A stretch of 64,000 bases of DNA from positions 3,764,563 through 3,828,562 of the forward strand of contig JAJEKV010000020.1 in NCBI GenBank assembly GCA_021234155.1. Direction: 5' to 3'. The position numbers and the translations under genes are program-made. Below the pieces are notes generated by a model that searched no databases, was not told the origin of the DNA, and saw only the letters and a program-made list of their open reading frames with translations. Below are positions 34,172-45,361 of this stretch, one piece after another. Position 1 is the stretch's first letter. The number at the start of each line of letters is the position of its first letter. This DNA is from Isoetes taiwanensis (Eukaryota; Streptophyta; Lycopodiopsida; Isoetales; Isoetaceae).

Positions 34172-34361
34172 GTAAGCTAGCTACACCTCAAGACCTTGAT
34201 AAGGAATTGCAAGCCTTATCTATTCGAGTAAGTGAATGAGTGGACCAATACAAAGAAAGGTTCAGCACCTACTTGAGCAAATGCCAAAAGAGCCAAGTGC
34301 CAATCCCAGCTCTATTCTTACTATCTTCCTTTATCAAAGGCCTAGTTTCTAGACCTGAGTG
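34172..34361 (+). pseudogene. Ty3/gypsy-type gag fragment, plus strand
   Basis: The plus strand reads GKLATPQDLDKELQALSIRV, then an in-frame TGA, then VDQYKERFSTYLSKCQKSQV and PALFLLSSFIKGL. This is the retrotransposon gag pattern (xxYxxRFxxLxxKC ... IPxxFLxxxFIxGL). It abuts, in the opposite orientation, the minus-strand polymerase piece starting at 34349, so the element was rearranged or two copies are joined. Confidence 0.6.
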
Positions 34362-36071
34362 ACAGAAATGATGTCAATCTTAGATGGGTCGATGGAGATT
34401 CCCTCAATAGATAAAACGTGGCCTAAGTATTCAACCCTAAGTGTTGCAAAGTGGCAGTTCGAAAGCTTGCCAAAAAGGCGGTGCCGTCTCAACTTTTCCA
34501 ACACCCTTCTCAAGTGGATTACATGTTCCTCTATTGACTTGTTGTAGATGAGGATGTCGTCAAAGAAGATGATCATCCAAAAACTCTCTAAAGACATCAT
34601 TCATTAACTTCATGAAGGTTGCGGGAGCAGGGCATTACTTTAAATTCATAGTGCCCATATCACGTCCTAAAGGCGGTCTTATGGATGTCTTCTTCCCTTA
34701 TCCTTATCTGATGATATCTGGATCTTAGCTCTATCTTGGAGAAGACTTTAGCTCCTTGGAGCTGGTCCATCAAGTCATCTGCCTTTGGCAAGACATGCTT
34801 GTTATTAATTGTCTGCTTGTTGAGTTGACGATAGTCTATACACATTCTCAAACCTCCATCTTTCTTCTTGACGAAGAGAATGGGTGCTCTGAAGGGGGAC
34901 ATACTTAGCTGAATAAATTCAAGCTCAAACAACTCCTTCAACTGATTCTTGAGCTCTGTTCATTCTATATGAAGCCTTGCCGGTCGGCTTTGCATTTGAT
35001 GCAAGATTGATTTCACACTCTATACCCCTATAATGCAAAAGCTCTCAAATTTCATCCAGAAATGTATGGTGGGACTCTTTGATCAACTTAGCAATTGACC
35101 TCGGCAGCCATTCTGGTGGAGCATCCTTTTTCTTAGCATTGCTATCGGGTCCAATGACCTCCATCTTAAGAATGTACTCAACCTCATCCTTCATGATGCA
35201 TTTAAGTAACAGTTTTATGGACATGCACTATATTATGGAACAAATTTTCTTAGCTTTGACCACAAAGTGCTTGCCATCCGAAGCCATAATTGAAATTTCA
35301 TGCTTGTCGCAATTGATCATTACTTTAGCTGGCTTCAAGAACTCCATGCCCATTATAAGATCGTAGTTTCCGATGTCCATGACTTTCGCTCCTATACTCA
35401 AGTTGGTTCCACTAAGAGCTATGTTAAAGTTGACTCTTTATTTTAATGCTGAATGGCCTTGGTTTGCACTTAAAGATCTTAGTCTTCAATAATGCTGCCA
35501 ACCTAGGCGATGCAAAGTTGTGGGAGTTGTCTGTGTCTATGAATACTATATAGGGTTTATCACCTATCATGCCATCGACTGAAATGACTGTTGACTGACT
35601 CCCCACACTTTCTGTTTCTATAGCTGCACAAATTCTGCGCTCACCTTCAATGAAGTCTCAGGCCTCAGATTCCCATCCCTCAGGCTCTGCCAATGCCGCC
35701 TGCATGGGCAGTCGTGCATGCCGTGTCCTGGCTAGGGGCATCTAAAACATAGCTTTTTCCTTATACATTCATCCCTCTTCCTTAGGAATACTATACAAAA
35801 AGTGCTTTACTGACTTCCATGCTGAAAATCCTCTTGTGTTATATTCCTTAAGGGATGCGTTCTTATCTCCCTTTCCTTGGTATTGCTGTGTTGCTAGACC
35901 AATATTAGCCTGCTTTGGGGTATAAGGACCCATGGCTTTGCCTTTGTTGTAAGTGGATTTCTTCTGTGCTGGAGTTGGGGGTGCCTCTTCTAAGCTCAGT
36001 GCCTTGTCCTCTGCCTCCCCTACTGCCCTAGGATTGATAGTGTGGACTAGCCTCTTGATGTTACTATTCAA
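34349..36071 (-). pseudogene. Decayed Ty3/gypsy gag-protease-reverse transcriptase
   Basis: On the minus strand, in order: a basic gag tail (36071-35769); a CCHC zinc knuckle CFRCP-stop-PGHGMHDC (about 35707-35750), interrupted by TAG; an aspartic protease remnant (35606-35424) with VFIDTDNSHNF, where D-T-G-S is expected, so the active-site glycine is lost; reverse transcriptase (34941-34660) with [20 protein letters not shown] and [11 protein letters not shown], where the catalytic LDL-type Asp reads as Glu; and the second half (34600-34349) with FFDDILIYNKS and VEYLGHVLS. RNase H, integrase and LTRs were not found. Clearly inactive. Confidence 0.85.
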
Positions 36072-36108
36072 CCCCTCAATATCACTATATCATAACATAT
36101 ATATGTTC

Positions 36109-36330
36109 TTATGTTTGTCGCGTTCAATCCGACAGTTGATCCGAGATCCTACGGCTCACGTGGCTTTGGGACGTATCGTACGGCCCAGATGGCTTGGGAG
36201 TTTGTTTGTAGATTATATGTAAGCGATTCTACGGTCCAGGTTGATTTGATCCTGATCGTCGGTCCGAGATCCTACGACTCACGTTGCTTTGAAACGTATT
36301 CTACGGTGCACATATATCATGTCATAACAT
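36109..36330. repeat. GATCCTACGG repeat family, copy 1
   Basis: About 210 bp beginning TTGTCGCGTTCAATCCGAC, with internal repeats of GAGATCCTACGGCTCACGT and GGGACGTATCGTACGG-like cores. Near-identical copies lie at 37790 and 38112. Confidence 0.88.
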
Positions 36331-36396
36331 ATATCATTGACATTCGCAAAGAACAAATCTTGAAAATAATTTATCTGAATCCAACTGCCATTTTAC

Positions 36397-36601
36397 CTGC
36401 ATCATAAATTTGATTGAGCTCAGCATATTTGAGCCATAAAAAATACACCGCTGGCTGCAGATGCACATAGCTAAACAAATCGATGCACTGCAATACCCTC
36501 TTCTCAGCTTCACAACGTGAACAAATGTCAAGACCTTTTCTATTGTAGCAAAACCTATCCTTTTGGCTTCTGGACACAGGCCAGAGCTCATAGACGGACA
36601 A
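36397..36601 (-). other. Possible exon, cysteine-containing, unidentified
   Basis: The minus-strand frame VYELWPVSRSQKDRFCYNRK ... ICSRCEAEKRVLQCIDLFSY ... WLKYAELNQIYDAG ends at a good donor (GCAG|GTAAAA at 36396). It has the composition of a real exon, with an RFCYN..DICSRC cysteine pair, but I do not recognise it. It could belong with the cytidylyltransferase-like exon just upstream, though it does not resemble the next exon of that family. Confidence 0.35.
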
Positions 36602-36726
36602 ATCTAAATATGAATTTCGATTTGAATTCTCTAAATTTCAAATCTACCGTAAACAAAGCTGCCCAGGGCAAGGATCAATTCATCAAATTAACAGAAGTTT
36701 CAGCAAAACGGCCGGGAAATACTCAC

Positions 36727-36830
36727 GATTTCTTTGCCTGCTCCAAGGATCTCGCAGACTTGGACTCAAACACGTCATACATGCCATCCGCATAAACTTT
36801 AGCCGGCCGATCACAAGCAATAATTCGCCG
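36727..36830 (-). pseudogene. Choline/ethanolamine-phosphate cytidylyltransferase-like exon, HxGH lost
   Basis: The minus strand reads ACDRPAKVYADGMYDVF, then ESKSA, then RSLEQAKKS, with a donor TC|GTGAGT. Plant phosphocholine and phosphoethanolamine cytidylyltransferases, which make CDP-choline or CDP-ethanolamine for membrane lipids, have DRPVRVYADGxxDxFHxGHA followed by the same LEQAKK segment. Here the HxGH catalytic tetrad is replaced by ESKS and no ATG is visible upstream. I infer a decayed fragment. A distant family with the same fold is a weaker alternative. Confidence 0.55.
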
Positions 36831-37787
36831 GGAACAGATCTTTTGTTGCTCGCAATTGATCCTTGGAGCGGAAAAGAAACCGCCCAAAACTTATGGCTTC
36901 AAGAATAGCCGAAGAAAAATATGGCGACTTTGTTCTAAAATAAATAGCGCCACCATGGCGCCAGTCCCACCATAGCTGCGCATCGAAATTGAAGAAACAG
37001 CAGGAAGAACGAAAATAAGAAGAATAGATGAGACTCGATGGAGAAATCGGAAGCCGGAAGAGTAAGGGGGCTGCTTATTTGGGGCTTTTCTTGTGCAGGG
37101 TTTTTGAAATGAAAAATGACAGAGAGCCTTTACATTATGAGAACATTATCTTATGTACATAAATGGCAATACATTCCGGAATAGAGATACCCAACTCAAA
37201 TCCGGCAAGCTTAAACACGATTCGAATCAAACGAGAACGAGATGGCAAAAAATGAGAATCACCTGAGAAGAATTAAGCCGGAAAGCTAAGTCACATGTAG
37301 TATAGAAAAAATTCGAGCTAGAGATGCGGCGCACTCCCGGAGGTCGTTCAACATCCCAACTTCAGATATTTAAAACCAGAATATAGAGCGCTGGTAGTCT
37401 CAAATCGTGCTAGAATGAGATGGCAGCATCCGACCCAACACTGCAGAGTACGCTCGCCGGAGTTTTCTTGTTGATTAGGGCAAGTCACAGAAATCGAATT
37501 GGGGCTTTTGTTGTGCGCCGTCCAAATCCGAGATGGACGGCCAGGATCAATCTCTATGGTGCATGCCCTCATGCATGCCCTATGCATGCCCCCTATGACA
37601 TTTCTATGCCCATGCATGACCTCTCCCATGAGGTGGCGGCATCATGGCCTTCCATTTCCAATTGGACGGCTGGCATTAATCTCTATATCGCATGGGTACA
37701 TCCAAATCTCTATGCGCAAGGGGGCATCCTAATAATTTTATATATATAGTAGATATTCTTATATAATATTTACATTATATATATTCT
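36831..37787. other. Spacer between GATCCTACGG repeat copies
   Basis: No gene supported. Short palindromic GCATGC runs (CATGCCCTCATGCATGCCC) lie at about 37560-37620. The overlapping frames at 37348-37749 follow this composition and are not called. Confidence 0.35.
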
Positions 37788-38560
37788 TATGTTTGTCGCG
37801 TTCAATCCGACCGTTGATCCGAGATCCTATGGCTCACGTGGCTTTGGGACGTATCGTACGGCCCAGATGGCTTGGGAGTTTGTTTGTGGATTATATGTAA
37901 GCGATCCTATGGTCCAAATTGATTTGATCCTGATCGTCGGTCCGAGATCCTACGGCTCACGTTGCTTTGGGACGTATCCTACAGTGCACATGGCTTTGGG
38001 AATCTTATGTAATAGATCATGTGGTCCAGATTGTTCTTGATCCTGACTCACGTGGCTTAGCACATATCCTACGGTGCACATGACTTTGGGAATTATATGT
38101 AATAGAACATATATTGTCGCGTTCAATCCGACAATTGATCCGAGATCCTACGGCTCACGTGGCTTTGGGACGTATCGTACGGCCCAGATGGCTTGGGAGT
38201 TTATTTGTAGATTATATGTAAGCGATCCTACGGTCCAGGTTGATTTGATCCTGATCGTCGGTCCGAGATCCTACGGCTCACGTTGCTTGGGGACACATCC
38301 TACGGTGCACATGGCTTTGGGAATTATATGTAATAGATCATGCGGTCCAGATTGTTCTTGATCCTGATCGTCGATCCAGGATCTTATGGCTCACGTGGCT
38401 TAGCACATATCCTACGGTGCACATGACTTTGGGAATTATATATAATAGATCCTATGGCTCATGTTGCTTTAATTATTGTTACGTAATAAGATCTCGACCC
38501 TTGATTGGGTCCAAGATCCTACGGCCCACGTTGAATGCTCATCCCTTAAGAAAAGGCTTT
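37788..38560. repeat. GATCCTACGG repeat family, tandem copies 2 and 3
   Basis: The 320-bp unit starting TGTCGCGTTCAATCCGAC at 37793 repeats at 38114, followed by degenerate partial units to 38560. Internally, GATCCTACGG(C/T)(C/T)CACGT and TTTGGGAATTATATGTAATAG recur. On the plus strand this produces parallel short frames (NPTVDPRSYGSRGFGTYR), which I treat as repeat by-products because stops and frame differ between copies. Confidence 0.9.
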
Positions 38561-38564
38561 TAAA

Positions 38565-38645
38565 ATTTTTATGTTGCATGGGGGATTTGAACCCTGATCA
38601 TTGACCCCTCAACCCCCCATTCTAACCACTAGACCAAGCACTTAT
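38565..38645 (-). repeat. tRNA-derived SINE head
   Basis: The minus strand contains TTGGTCTAGTGGTTAGAATG (A-box consensus) and, about 25 bp on, GGGTTCAAATCCCCC (B-box consensus), spaced as in tRNA genes. The region does not close into a good cloverleaf with a 7-bp acceptor stem, so it is a tRNA-derived SINE or tRNA relic. Confidence 0.7.
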
Positions 38646-38699
38646 TCCATCAATAAGTTGTGTTTCAAATTACTTAAGGGTAATATTTTAATTAAGATA

Positions 38700-38915
38700 A
38701 TTCAAAAGAGTTCTAGAATGTTCTGGAAGGCTCTAGAAAGTTCTAAAATATTCTAGAAAATTCTAGAACATAAGAGAATCTGGGGGGAATCTAAAAAAAT
38801 TCTTACAGAAAGTTCCAAATTATTCTAATAGGTTCTAGAATGTTCTAGCATGTAGGGGAATCTATGGGAATGTAAGAGAATCTATAGAAATACTTCCAGA
38901 AAGTTCAATAAATTC
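38700..38915. repeat. TTCTAGAA-rich cluster, heat-shock-element-like
   Basis: Many alternating TTC and GAA pentamers at 5-bp phase: AGTTCTAGAATGTTCTGGAA, CTCTAGAAAGTTC, TATTCTAGAAAATTCTAGAAC, then a second set GGTTCTAGAATGTTCTAGC. This is the arrangement bound by heat-shock factors, but it may be a repeat family. A similar cluster lies at 58180-58310. No start codon of a recognised gene lies nearby. Confidence 0.5.
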
Positions 38916-39463
38916 CGAATGAAATTATTCCATTGGGAACTCAGTTCATAATGATAGTATACTGGGACCTTCCTCCTACAATATTAAAGCAACAACCATC
39001 GATTGATCAATTTGGGTGCTCATCTTTTTGTCGATTGTACTAAAACTTCCAAACTTTCTTCCTAGCCGCATTTACTATTTAATGCCCTGTTCGTTTGAGT
39101 TTGTCAATGGAATTCAAAACATGATTAATGTTTTGGAAGTTAGCAGTGCTCAAATTTGAAGGCTACCCCTAATTTTCTTGTGACAGGCAAAAAAAATTTA
39201 CGCCTTTCGCATGACAGGAAGTATTTCAATTTCAACATCTCAAATGCAAGATAAAAATCCCAAATGACAGAAATCATGTTTTACATAAGAAAAATAGAAC
39301 GAGTTATAAAGTCTGTTATAAACTCATAATGATATACCCAAGTTTTAAACGAATTACGAAAGACAATTGTTTAAAAAACATACTTATGTTATAAAGTCGT
39401 GAAATAACCAAGTTTTCAAACGTATTGAAGAGACAATAGTTTAAACAAGTACCACCAATGAGC
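38916..39463. other. AT-rich spacer with a dispersed repeat
   Basis: GTTTGTCAATGGAA..CAAAACATGATTAATGTTTTGGAA at about 39100-39140 recurs at about 43003-43044. Two tandem variants of TTATAAAGTC..AAACG.ATT.GAA..GACAAT.GTTTAAA lie at 39300-39435. No gene. Confidence 0.5.
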
Positions 39464-41885
39464 TTATTCGAGTGGCATTCCTCTTCTCTTCTTCATCTCA
39501 CACCAATCATCAAAGCATGCTTGCAAATCCACACTCTCAAATGGTTCATTGCACAATGATACCATCATAGTTGCATCAAGTGTTTCTAATTTCATGCTTG
39601 ATCTTATAGCGCTCTTGATAGCATTTTGGCGAGAAAAACCTCTCTCACAACATGCCGTGCTTCCAGGAATAACCATACAACATTGCCATAACCTCATCAA
39701 CGCTGAAAAATTGTTCCACCAACTGTCACATGTTCCACTTTCTTCTCTACAAATGCTCCAAGCCACTGTTATACCTTTGTTCTTGGAAGCCCTATAGAGT
39801 GTCTCAATAAAGTCCTCTCTCTCACTCAAACATCTGGCAACACCTACCTTTGAAGAAAATTTGACAAGCAACTTTTCCAACCATTCTTTTGTCTGATCAT
39901 CCCTACTCACATCACCTAAGGCATATGTGGATGGATTGAAAAACTTCATAGCTTCAAATATATCAGACACATCTGCAAATCTCCTGGCAAGTGAATCTAA
40001 TACAGCATTGATGAAGACTTACCAATATGGATACAATATGCAAGAGAACCACTATCCTCAGGTATCTCATTCAAATTAAGCTCATCTAGACTATCTTTCT
40101 TTCTTGGAATTGGAATGTACCTGAGTTCATGTTCATGGGTAGTACCATCGTCACTCAAGAATGACATAAATCCATACTTGCAACAACTTAAGAAAAGACT
40201 AAGATTTTTGGTTCCTTTCCCAAATGCTCTCTCGATTGAGAGATATCTTCTAGTAAGTTTCACTTTCACCATATCCAACATATCACCAATTTTTGTGACG
40301 TCAAGCAATTCCCTCTGGATTTCCGAGTTCAACTTGTTTAATTCTACAAGAACGTCTGCCAAAAAATGGACTATGAATTGTACCTAAGAGAAATAAATTA
40401 TGAATAAGTGGTAGTCAATAAAAAAGATATAGTTAAATAAATCATGAAATTATACTGAAATATAGTGGCCATTCCATAGAGTTTTTTGTCATGCAACTTC
40501 CATTGATCTAGAATAGCAGGCATGATGCAAACTAATCTTACCATTACTTGGCCTCTTGATAACCATCGCACACCATGTATTTGTAGAGTATTTAGGTGAT
40601 GCTCATCATAGGTGTCCAACAAATCATTAAACTCCTCGTGTCGCTTTGATGACTTCCCCAACCATGAATAAACTTTGTTAGCTAGTTTGTCAACATAATC
40701 AAAAACATCAGGATTTGATGTCAATGCATCCTTCATCGCGAGTGCTTCTCTATGTGCTATGCAATGGATACCCTTAATGTCGGGGTTCTTTGCCGGAAAC
40801 CTAGTGACCATTCTAGTGCGACACCCTAGCATTGTGGATGCACCATCGGTAGCAAAAGCAACTACCTTATCTTCCTTGAGATCCATAGAGATCAATAAGG
40901 ATTGTAAAGCATCATAGCATGACTCAACACTACCATCTTCAAGTGGCAAAAGTCGTAAAAAAACACACTTAGGCTCACCCTTACCATTTTGAGTTAGATA
41001 TTGCATGTATACAATAAGATGCCTCTCAAGTGTGTGATCCGTTGATTCATCAATAAGAATGGAAAAGCATGGAGAGGAGCTCACCTCGTCAAGTAGATTA
41101 GATCTAAATACACTGCGAATGCTCATAAGAAACTCCCGTGTAGCCATGTCATTGGTGTAAGAACCATATTCATCACTAGCAGGCATATCTGGTGCCTGTA
41201 TACGCCTCAAATGGGCACAAACATCATGAAATCTATACAAGGGAATAAAACATTGTGTCATCCAATGTATATTTTGTATGCACAAAATACTTCTCGCCAT
41301 TTGTGTACCACGAATAGCATCAATTTTAACATCCAATGGACCTTTCGCATTCTCATCTTTTAGCTTATGATGATGTGCAGTAGCTGCATATACATGATCC
41401 TCTGATTTTGCATGCTCATTCAATGCTGATAGTTGCATCACTTTAGAACCCTCTCTTGTGTATGTGTTGTCCTTCCTAAATTCAATGCACCAATTACACT
41501 TCGCACGATCTTCATTTGCAGGAGTCTTTACTCTAAAAGCCCATTTGTGAATTTTCATCCACTCATTTCTCCATCTCCTTCTCTTGCCTGCAGCACCAAC
41601 AATAGCTATGCTCTTCTATACATCACAAGAACCTTCTATAATTTCTATGGCCTCCTCAAGAAGTAGATCAGGCTGATGCTGCGTTTGAGAGCCTGAGCTT
41701 GCAACTGTGCTATTAGATAGTTTATAGAAAAAAAAACATAGATCTATATTGATCGGCCCTTCTCTTTTTTTTATAGCTTGAAGAAGCTGCTGCTGTAATA
41801 AAATTTTAAAAACTAAGGAAATGCAAGGAGCACGAAAAAGCAAGAAATCACTAAACTTACCTCCTTTGCTTTTATCTTGCTCCAT
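39464..41885 (-). pseudogene. hAT-type transposase (ZNF862-like), several frame lesions
   Basis: Minus strand. A possible first exon (41885-41861, MEQDKSKG with donor) is followed, from about 41720, by a frame interrupted by TAG near 41620. Then GKRRRWRNEWMKIHKW leads into a BED/TTF-like zinc finger (KCNWC ... HAKSEDH); the catalytic-core segments FSILIDESTDHTLERHLIVY, VVAFATDGASTMLGCRTRM and IHCIAHREALAMKDA; WLSRG; and, after an intron (about 40445-40385), VQFIVHFLADVLVELNKLNS. The C-terminal dimerisation region (39970-39464) has PGSTACCERGFSRQNAIKSA and SSMKLETLDATMMVSL. Besides the TAG, the intron junction near 40450 is one base out of phase, and another shift near 40000 separates SLAYCIHIG from DSLARRFADVSDI. 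Such proteins cut and paste DNA. This copy is probably dead. No terminal repeats were identified. Confidence 0.85.
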
Positions 41886-42571
41886 GATGATTGAATAGAT
41901 GAGATTGTAGTAGCTTTAATATGAGTCCAAGAATGGCGGTGCTGTTTGCCAAGCATAAGCCCACCCAAATAATAGACAACCCAAGAATGACCTGAGGCCC
42001 AAGAATGACCTGTTATGTGGATTTGTTGAAATAATGGTTCTACAAATTTGTTGATTGCCCTGTGGTGGCTCTGAAATATATTCTGTAGTTTCAAGAACCG
42101 GTGTGCAGCAGAGCATATAAGAGATGCGAAGAACCCAAGTTCAGCAAAGCATATCAGAAAGTCCAAGAACCTCTACCTCTTAACTGTTTGCCTGAGATTC
42201 CCTGGCCAATTTCTCTGAGGTAGCCTGGCCGATTTCAGAGCCGATTTCATGGATCCTTCCCTGTCACTGGCCGATGCAAACAGATTGATGAGATCGACAC
42301 TGTAGAATGGTCGGGCGGGAAGTTGATTGCCCTGTCGTGCAACTCTGTTCTGGCTCCAGGGTCCTGCCGCCAATTATTTTGGGGGGGAAATCTTACTTGC
42401 ATCACAGAAATCAGAGAAAGTAGGCTATAGCCTCATATTCAAAATTTTCAATGGTATGGGTGGGTGGTGTTAAATTTGCATGCCTATACGAGCTATTTTT
42501 AAATTCATTGCTTGTGTGGAGTGGACCATACAATTTTTCACATGTGCTCATATCATTTTATTTATATAGGA

Positions 42572-42830
42572 AAATAAGAAATAAAAAATATATCAATAAA
42601 TATATAAAAATAAGAAATAAAAAATATATCAATAAATATATAAAAATAAAAAATAAAAAATATATCTATAAATATATGGCAAAAAAATGACAGGACAATT
42701 TATATACCTAGCCTTTCAAATGACAAATATGTATTTTGATGGCCCTTCTGTGCTAGCCTTTCAAATGACAAATATGTATTTTGATGGCCCTTCCGTATGA
42801 CAGGCATTTTATCATTGGCGACCTTTCATT
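42572..42830. repeat. AT-rich and 44-bp direct repeats
   Basis: A 39-bp unit (AAAATAAGAAATAAAAAATA, then TATCAATAAATATAT) repeats three times at 42572-42676. Next to it, AGCCTTTCAAATGACAAATA, then TGTATTTTGATGGCCCTTC, occurs twice (about 42710 and 42754). No coding value. Confidence 0.88.
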
Positions 42831-42899
42831 TGCAATACAATTTTTTTTTTTGCTTGTTTTGACAAGCAAAATTGCCAAAAACAGGCGTGAAAGCTGTCA

Positions 42900-43110
42900 A
42901 CTTTGAGCCCTGGTTAGGAGACTAGACATTGAGAACGTAAGTCAAAAACACAAGTTCAAACCCTGCATATTGAAAGGGCGTCTTCCACATCATTAATTTG
43001 AGTTTGTCAATGGAACGTCAAAACATGATTAATGTTTTGGAAATTAGGAGGCTAGACATTTAGAACGCAAGGTAAAAAAACAAAGTCCAAATGCGCATGT
43101 TGAAAGGAAC
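42900..43110. repeat. Tandem pair of a tRNA-like repeat
   Basis: TTAGGAGACTAGACATTGAG ... AAGTTCAAACCCTGC at about 42913-42965 is repeated in decayed form at about 43043-43100 (TTAGGAGGCTAGACATTTAG). The B-box-like GTTCAAACCC suggests a SINE-related origin, but this is weak. Confidence 0.4.
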
Positions 43111-43486
43111 ATCTTCCACAATATTCGAACTGGCACAAATCCGTTACTAAGTAGGCATTGACGACGTTAATAACATGTCCCAACTCCAAATGTTTGGAAC
43201 CAAAGAAACTAGGTTCAATGGTTGTTTTGTTTTTGGTATACTCATTCATTTGGAATAAATAATAGGAGCATAGACATTTCTTTTGTTTAATATTTTTTGT
43301 GAATAAGAACTCTCAAAATTTCAAATGTCCTTTTTAATACATTATAAGGAAGGAGGAAAAACACGGATCTTGTTTCTAGTTGTTCGAGCAGTTTGTCGGA
43401 ATAACTTTATGGTACTTTCCTTCTTCCTAGAAAGCAAATTTGTCTATCAATAAAAAACAAGAGAACAGAGCCAGGCAGCCCTACAG

Positions 43487-45361
43487 TTACTTGTGAATAC
43501 TGCCAGCTATATCTATGACAAACCGGTACTTCACATCTCCTTTAGACAGCCTCTCCATTGCATTATTTATATCTTGAATCGAGATGCGCTCAATCATTGG
43601 AGTAATACTGTGCTCTGCACAGAAATCTAGCATCTCTTGTGTTTCCTCAATGCTTCCAATCATACTTCCTGCAATGGTTTTCCTACCTGGATCCATCAAA
43701 ACATCCTCTTAATCAGTTGCCTGATATAATAAGAAGTTAAGCAATTGGGATGTTACCTGCTATGACTGAAAAGGCATGAAAGTTTACTGGTTCAGGTGGT
43801 ATTCCAACCATAACTAGCTTTCCATCAGGTTTCAGCAAAGGTAGGAGAGATTCCAGCGTATGGTTTGCTGATACAGTGTCCAGAAGATAGTCAAAGGTGG
43901 AATCAGCTTTCTGCACAATATAATCAATATTTTAGCATGTGCACATTGTACAACTTCAATTAATGACATAAAAATCTGCAGAACAAATACTTTAGTAGAA
44001 TAGTACTACTTTCTTTTTCATTAAGTATCTTCTTTCTTTTTTATTATCTTCATGTGGCCTGTTACCGTCATTCAATAATTTAGCAGACAAGAAATTTATT
44101 GCGGCGGCCTTGCTTTTGAATTTAATTTTGTTACTTACCTCCATCTGAGCTGCATCGGTGCTCACAATAAAACCATCTGCACCCAAAACTTCCTTGGCCT
44201 CCTTTTCCTTATGAGGGGATGTGCTGATTAGAGATACCTTCAAACCAAAAGCCTTTCCAAACTTAACTGCCATATGCCCCAGTCCACCTAATCCAACAAC
44301 ACCCAAATGCTTTCCTGGTTCTGTCATGCCAAAATGTTTCAGGGGGCTATATACAGTGATTCCAGCACATAGCAATGGAGCTGCCACGTCTAGAGGCAAA
44401 TTCTTTGGGACTTTAACTGCAAAACTATAAAAAAACAATACCATGCATTGGACCATGAGTTCATATGTCTGAAAGTAAAGGAGAATCATATGTCTAAAAG
44501 TAAAGAAGAAGGACCTACCTCTCATCTACCACCATCAAAGAAGAGAAACCACCAAATGTATAAGAACCATTAGGAAGCATACTGTTGTATGTAAACGTTG
44601 CTGTTTTGCAATATTGTTCGGCAGATTGTTGACACATGTTACAATGACGACAAGAATCAACCATGCACCCAACTCCTACGTAATCACCAATGCTGAATTT
44701 CTTCACTTTAGATCCAACATCAGTAATAACGCCAACAATCTCGTGCCTACATTTACAGAGTTACAAAAGAATGAAAACACTCCATTAGTTCAAAAATTTG
44801 CCAATGAAGTTATGAACAAGGCCTCAAAGTACTTACCCTGGTACAAGTGGATAAATTGCTCCTTTCCATTCGTTACGTATTTGATGGTAATCTGAATGAC
44901 AAACGCCACAGTAGAGCACATCAAATACGACGCCGGTTGGACTTGGAGGCCTATACACCAACTTAGATATCAGGGCAAAATCGTTTTTTAAAATGAAGCA
45001 GCAAAATCAAAACCTGGGCACATTATGCAGGGATCTTTAAGATGCCTGAATCATTCAAATGCACATACATACTACATGATTTTTGTGATATAGAAGCCTT
45101 GCTATGGATTTCTAACATGCTTTCTTTATTTAAAGCGAGAACGGTAAAGAAGAGTTATAACGTCAGAATCATTTCTTATCATCTGCTAAAAGATTTCAAA
45201 ACTAATACCACATTGCAGATAAGTTATCCAGTTTTGGATGAAGAATCAGAGTAAAAACATTACATGCGAGTAAATTCGAATGGCGCTAGGACCCCAGAAG
45301 CATCCCGAGCAGCCCATCCTTTAACATCTATCTCCTTATCTGATTGTCCACCTCTTCCCAT
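43487..45361 (-). CDS. CAD: Cinnamyl alcohol dehydrogenase family, intact, six exons
   Basis: Exons: 45264-45361, 44837-44950, 44519-44746, 44139-44424, 43757-43910, 43487-43686. All introns are GT-AG and phases match, giving 1080 bases (359 residues plus stop), the usual CAD length. The family is NADPH-dependent and zinc-containing and interconverts cinnamaldehydes and alcohols in monolignol synthesis, or other alcohols in related subgroups; it is cytosolic. Catalytic zinc ligands: Cys47 in YCGVCHSD, the GHE motif at 71-73, Cys166 in PLLCAG. Structural zinc cysteines: 103, 106, 109 and 117 ([15 protein letters not shown]). NADPH fold: GLGGLG at 191-196 with Ser214 in ISTS, which favours NADPH over NADH. 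Start [10 protein letters not shown]. No signal peptide. Substrate preference cannot be told from this sequence, and a sinapyl- or mannitol-dehydrogenase-like member is possible. Looks functional. Confidence 0.95.

Noticed and set aside
37789-38361. Protein family with repeated NPTVDPRSYGSRGFGTYR
   Set aside because: It comes from the DNA repeat; frame and stops are not conserved between copies, and no start or splice context is shared.
38565-38645. Functional tRNA gene on the minus strand
   Set aside because: A- and B-boxes are present, but no matched acceptor arm or clear anticodon loop was found; a SINE head fits better.
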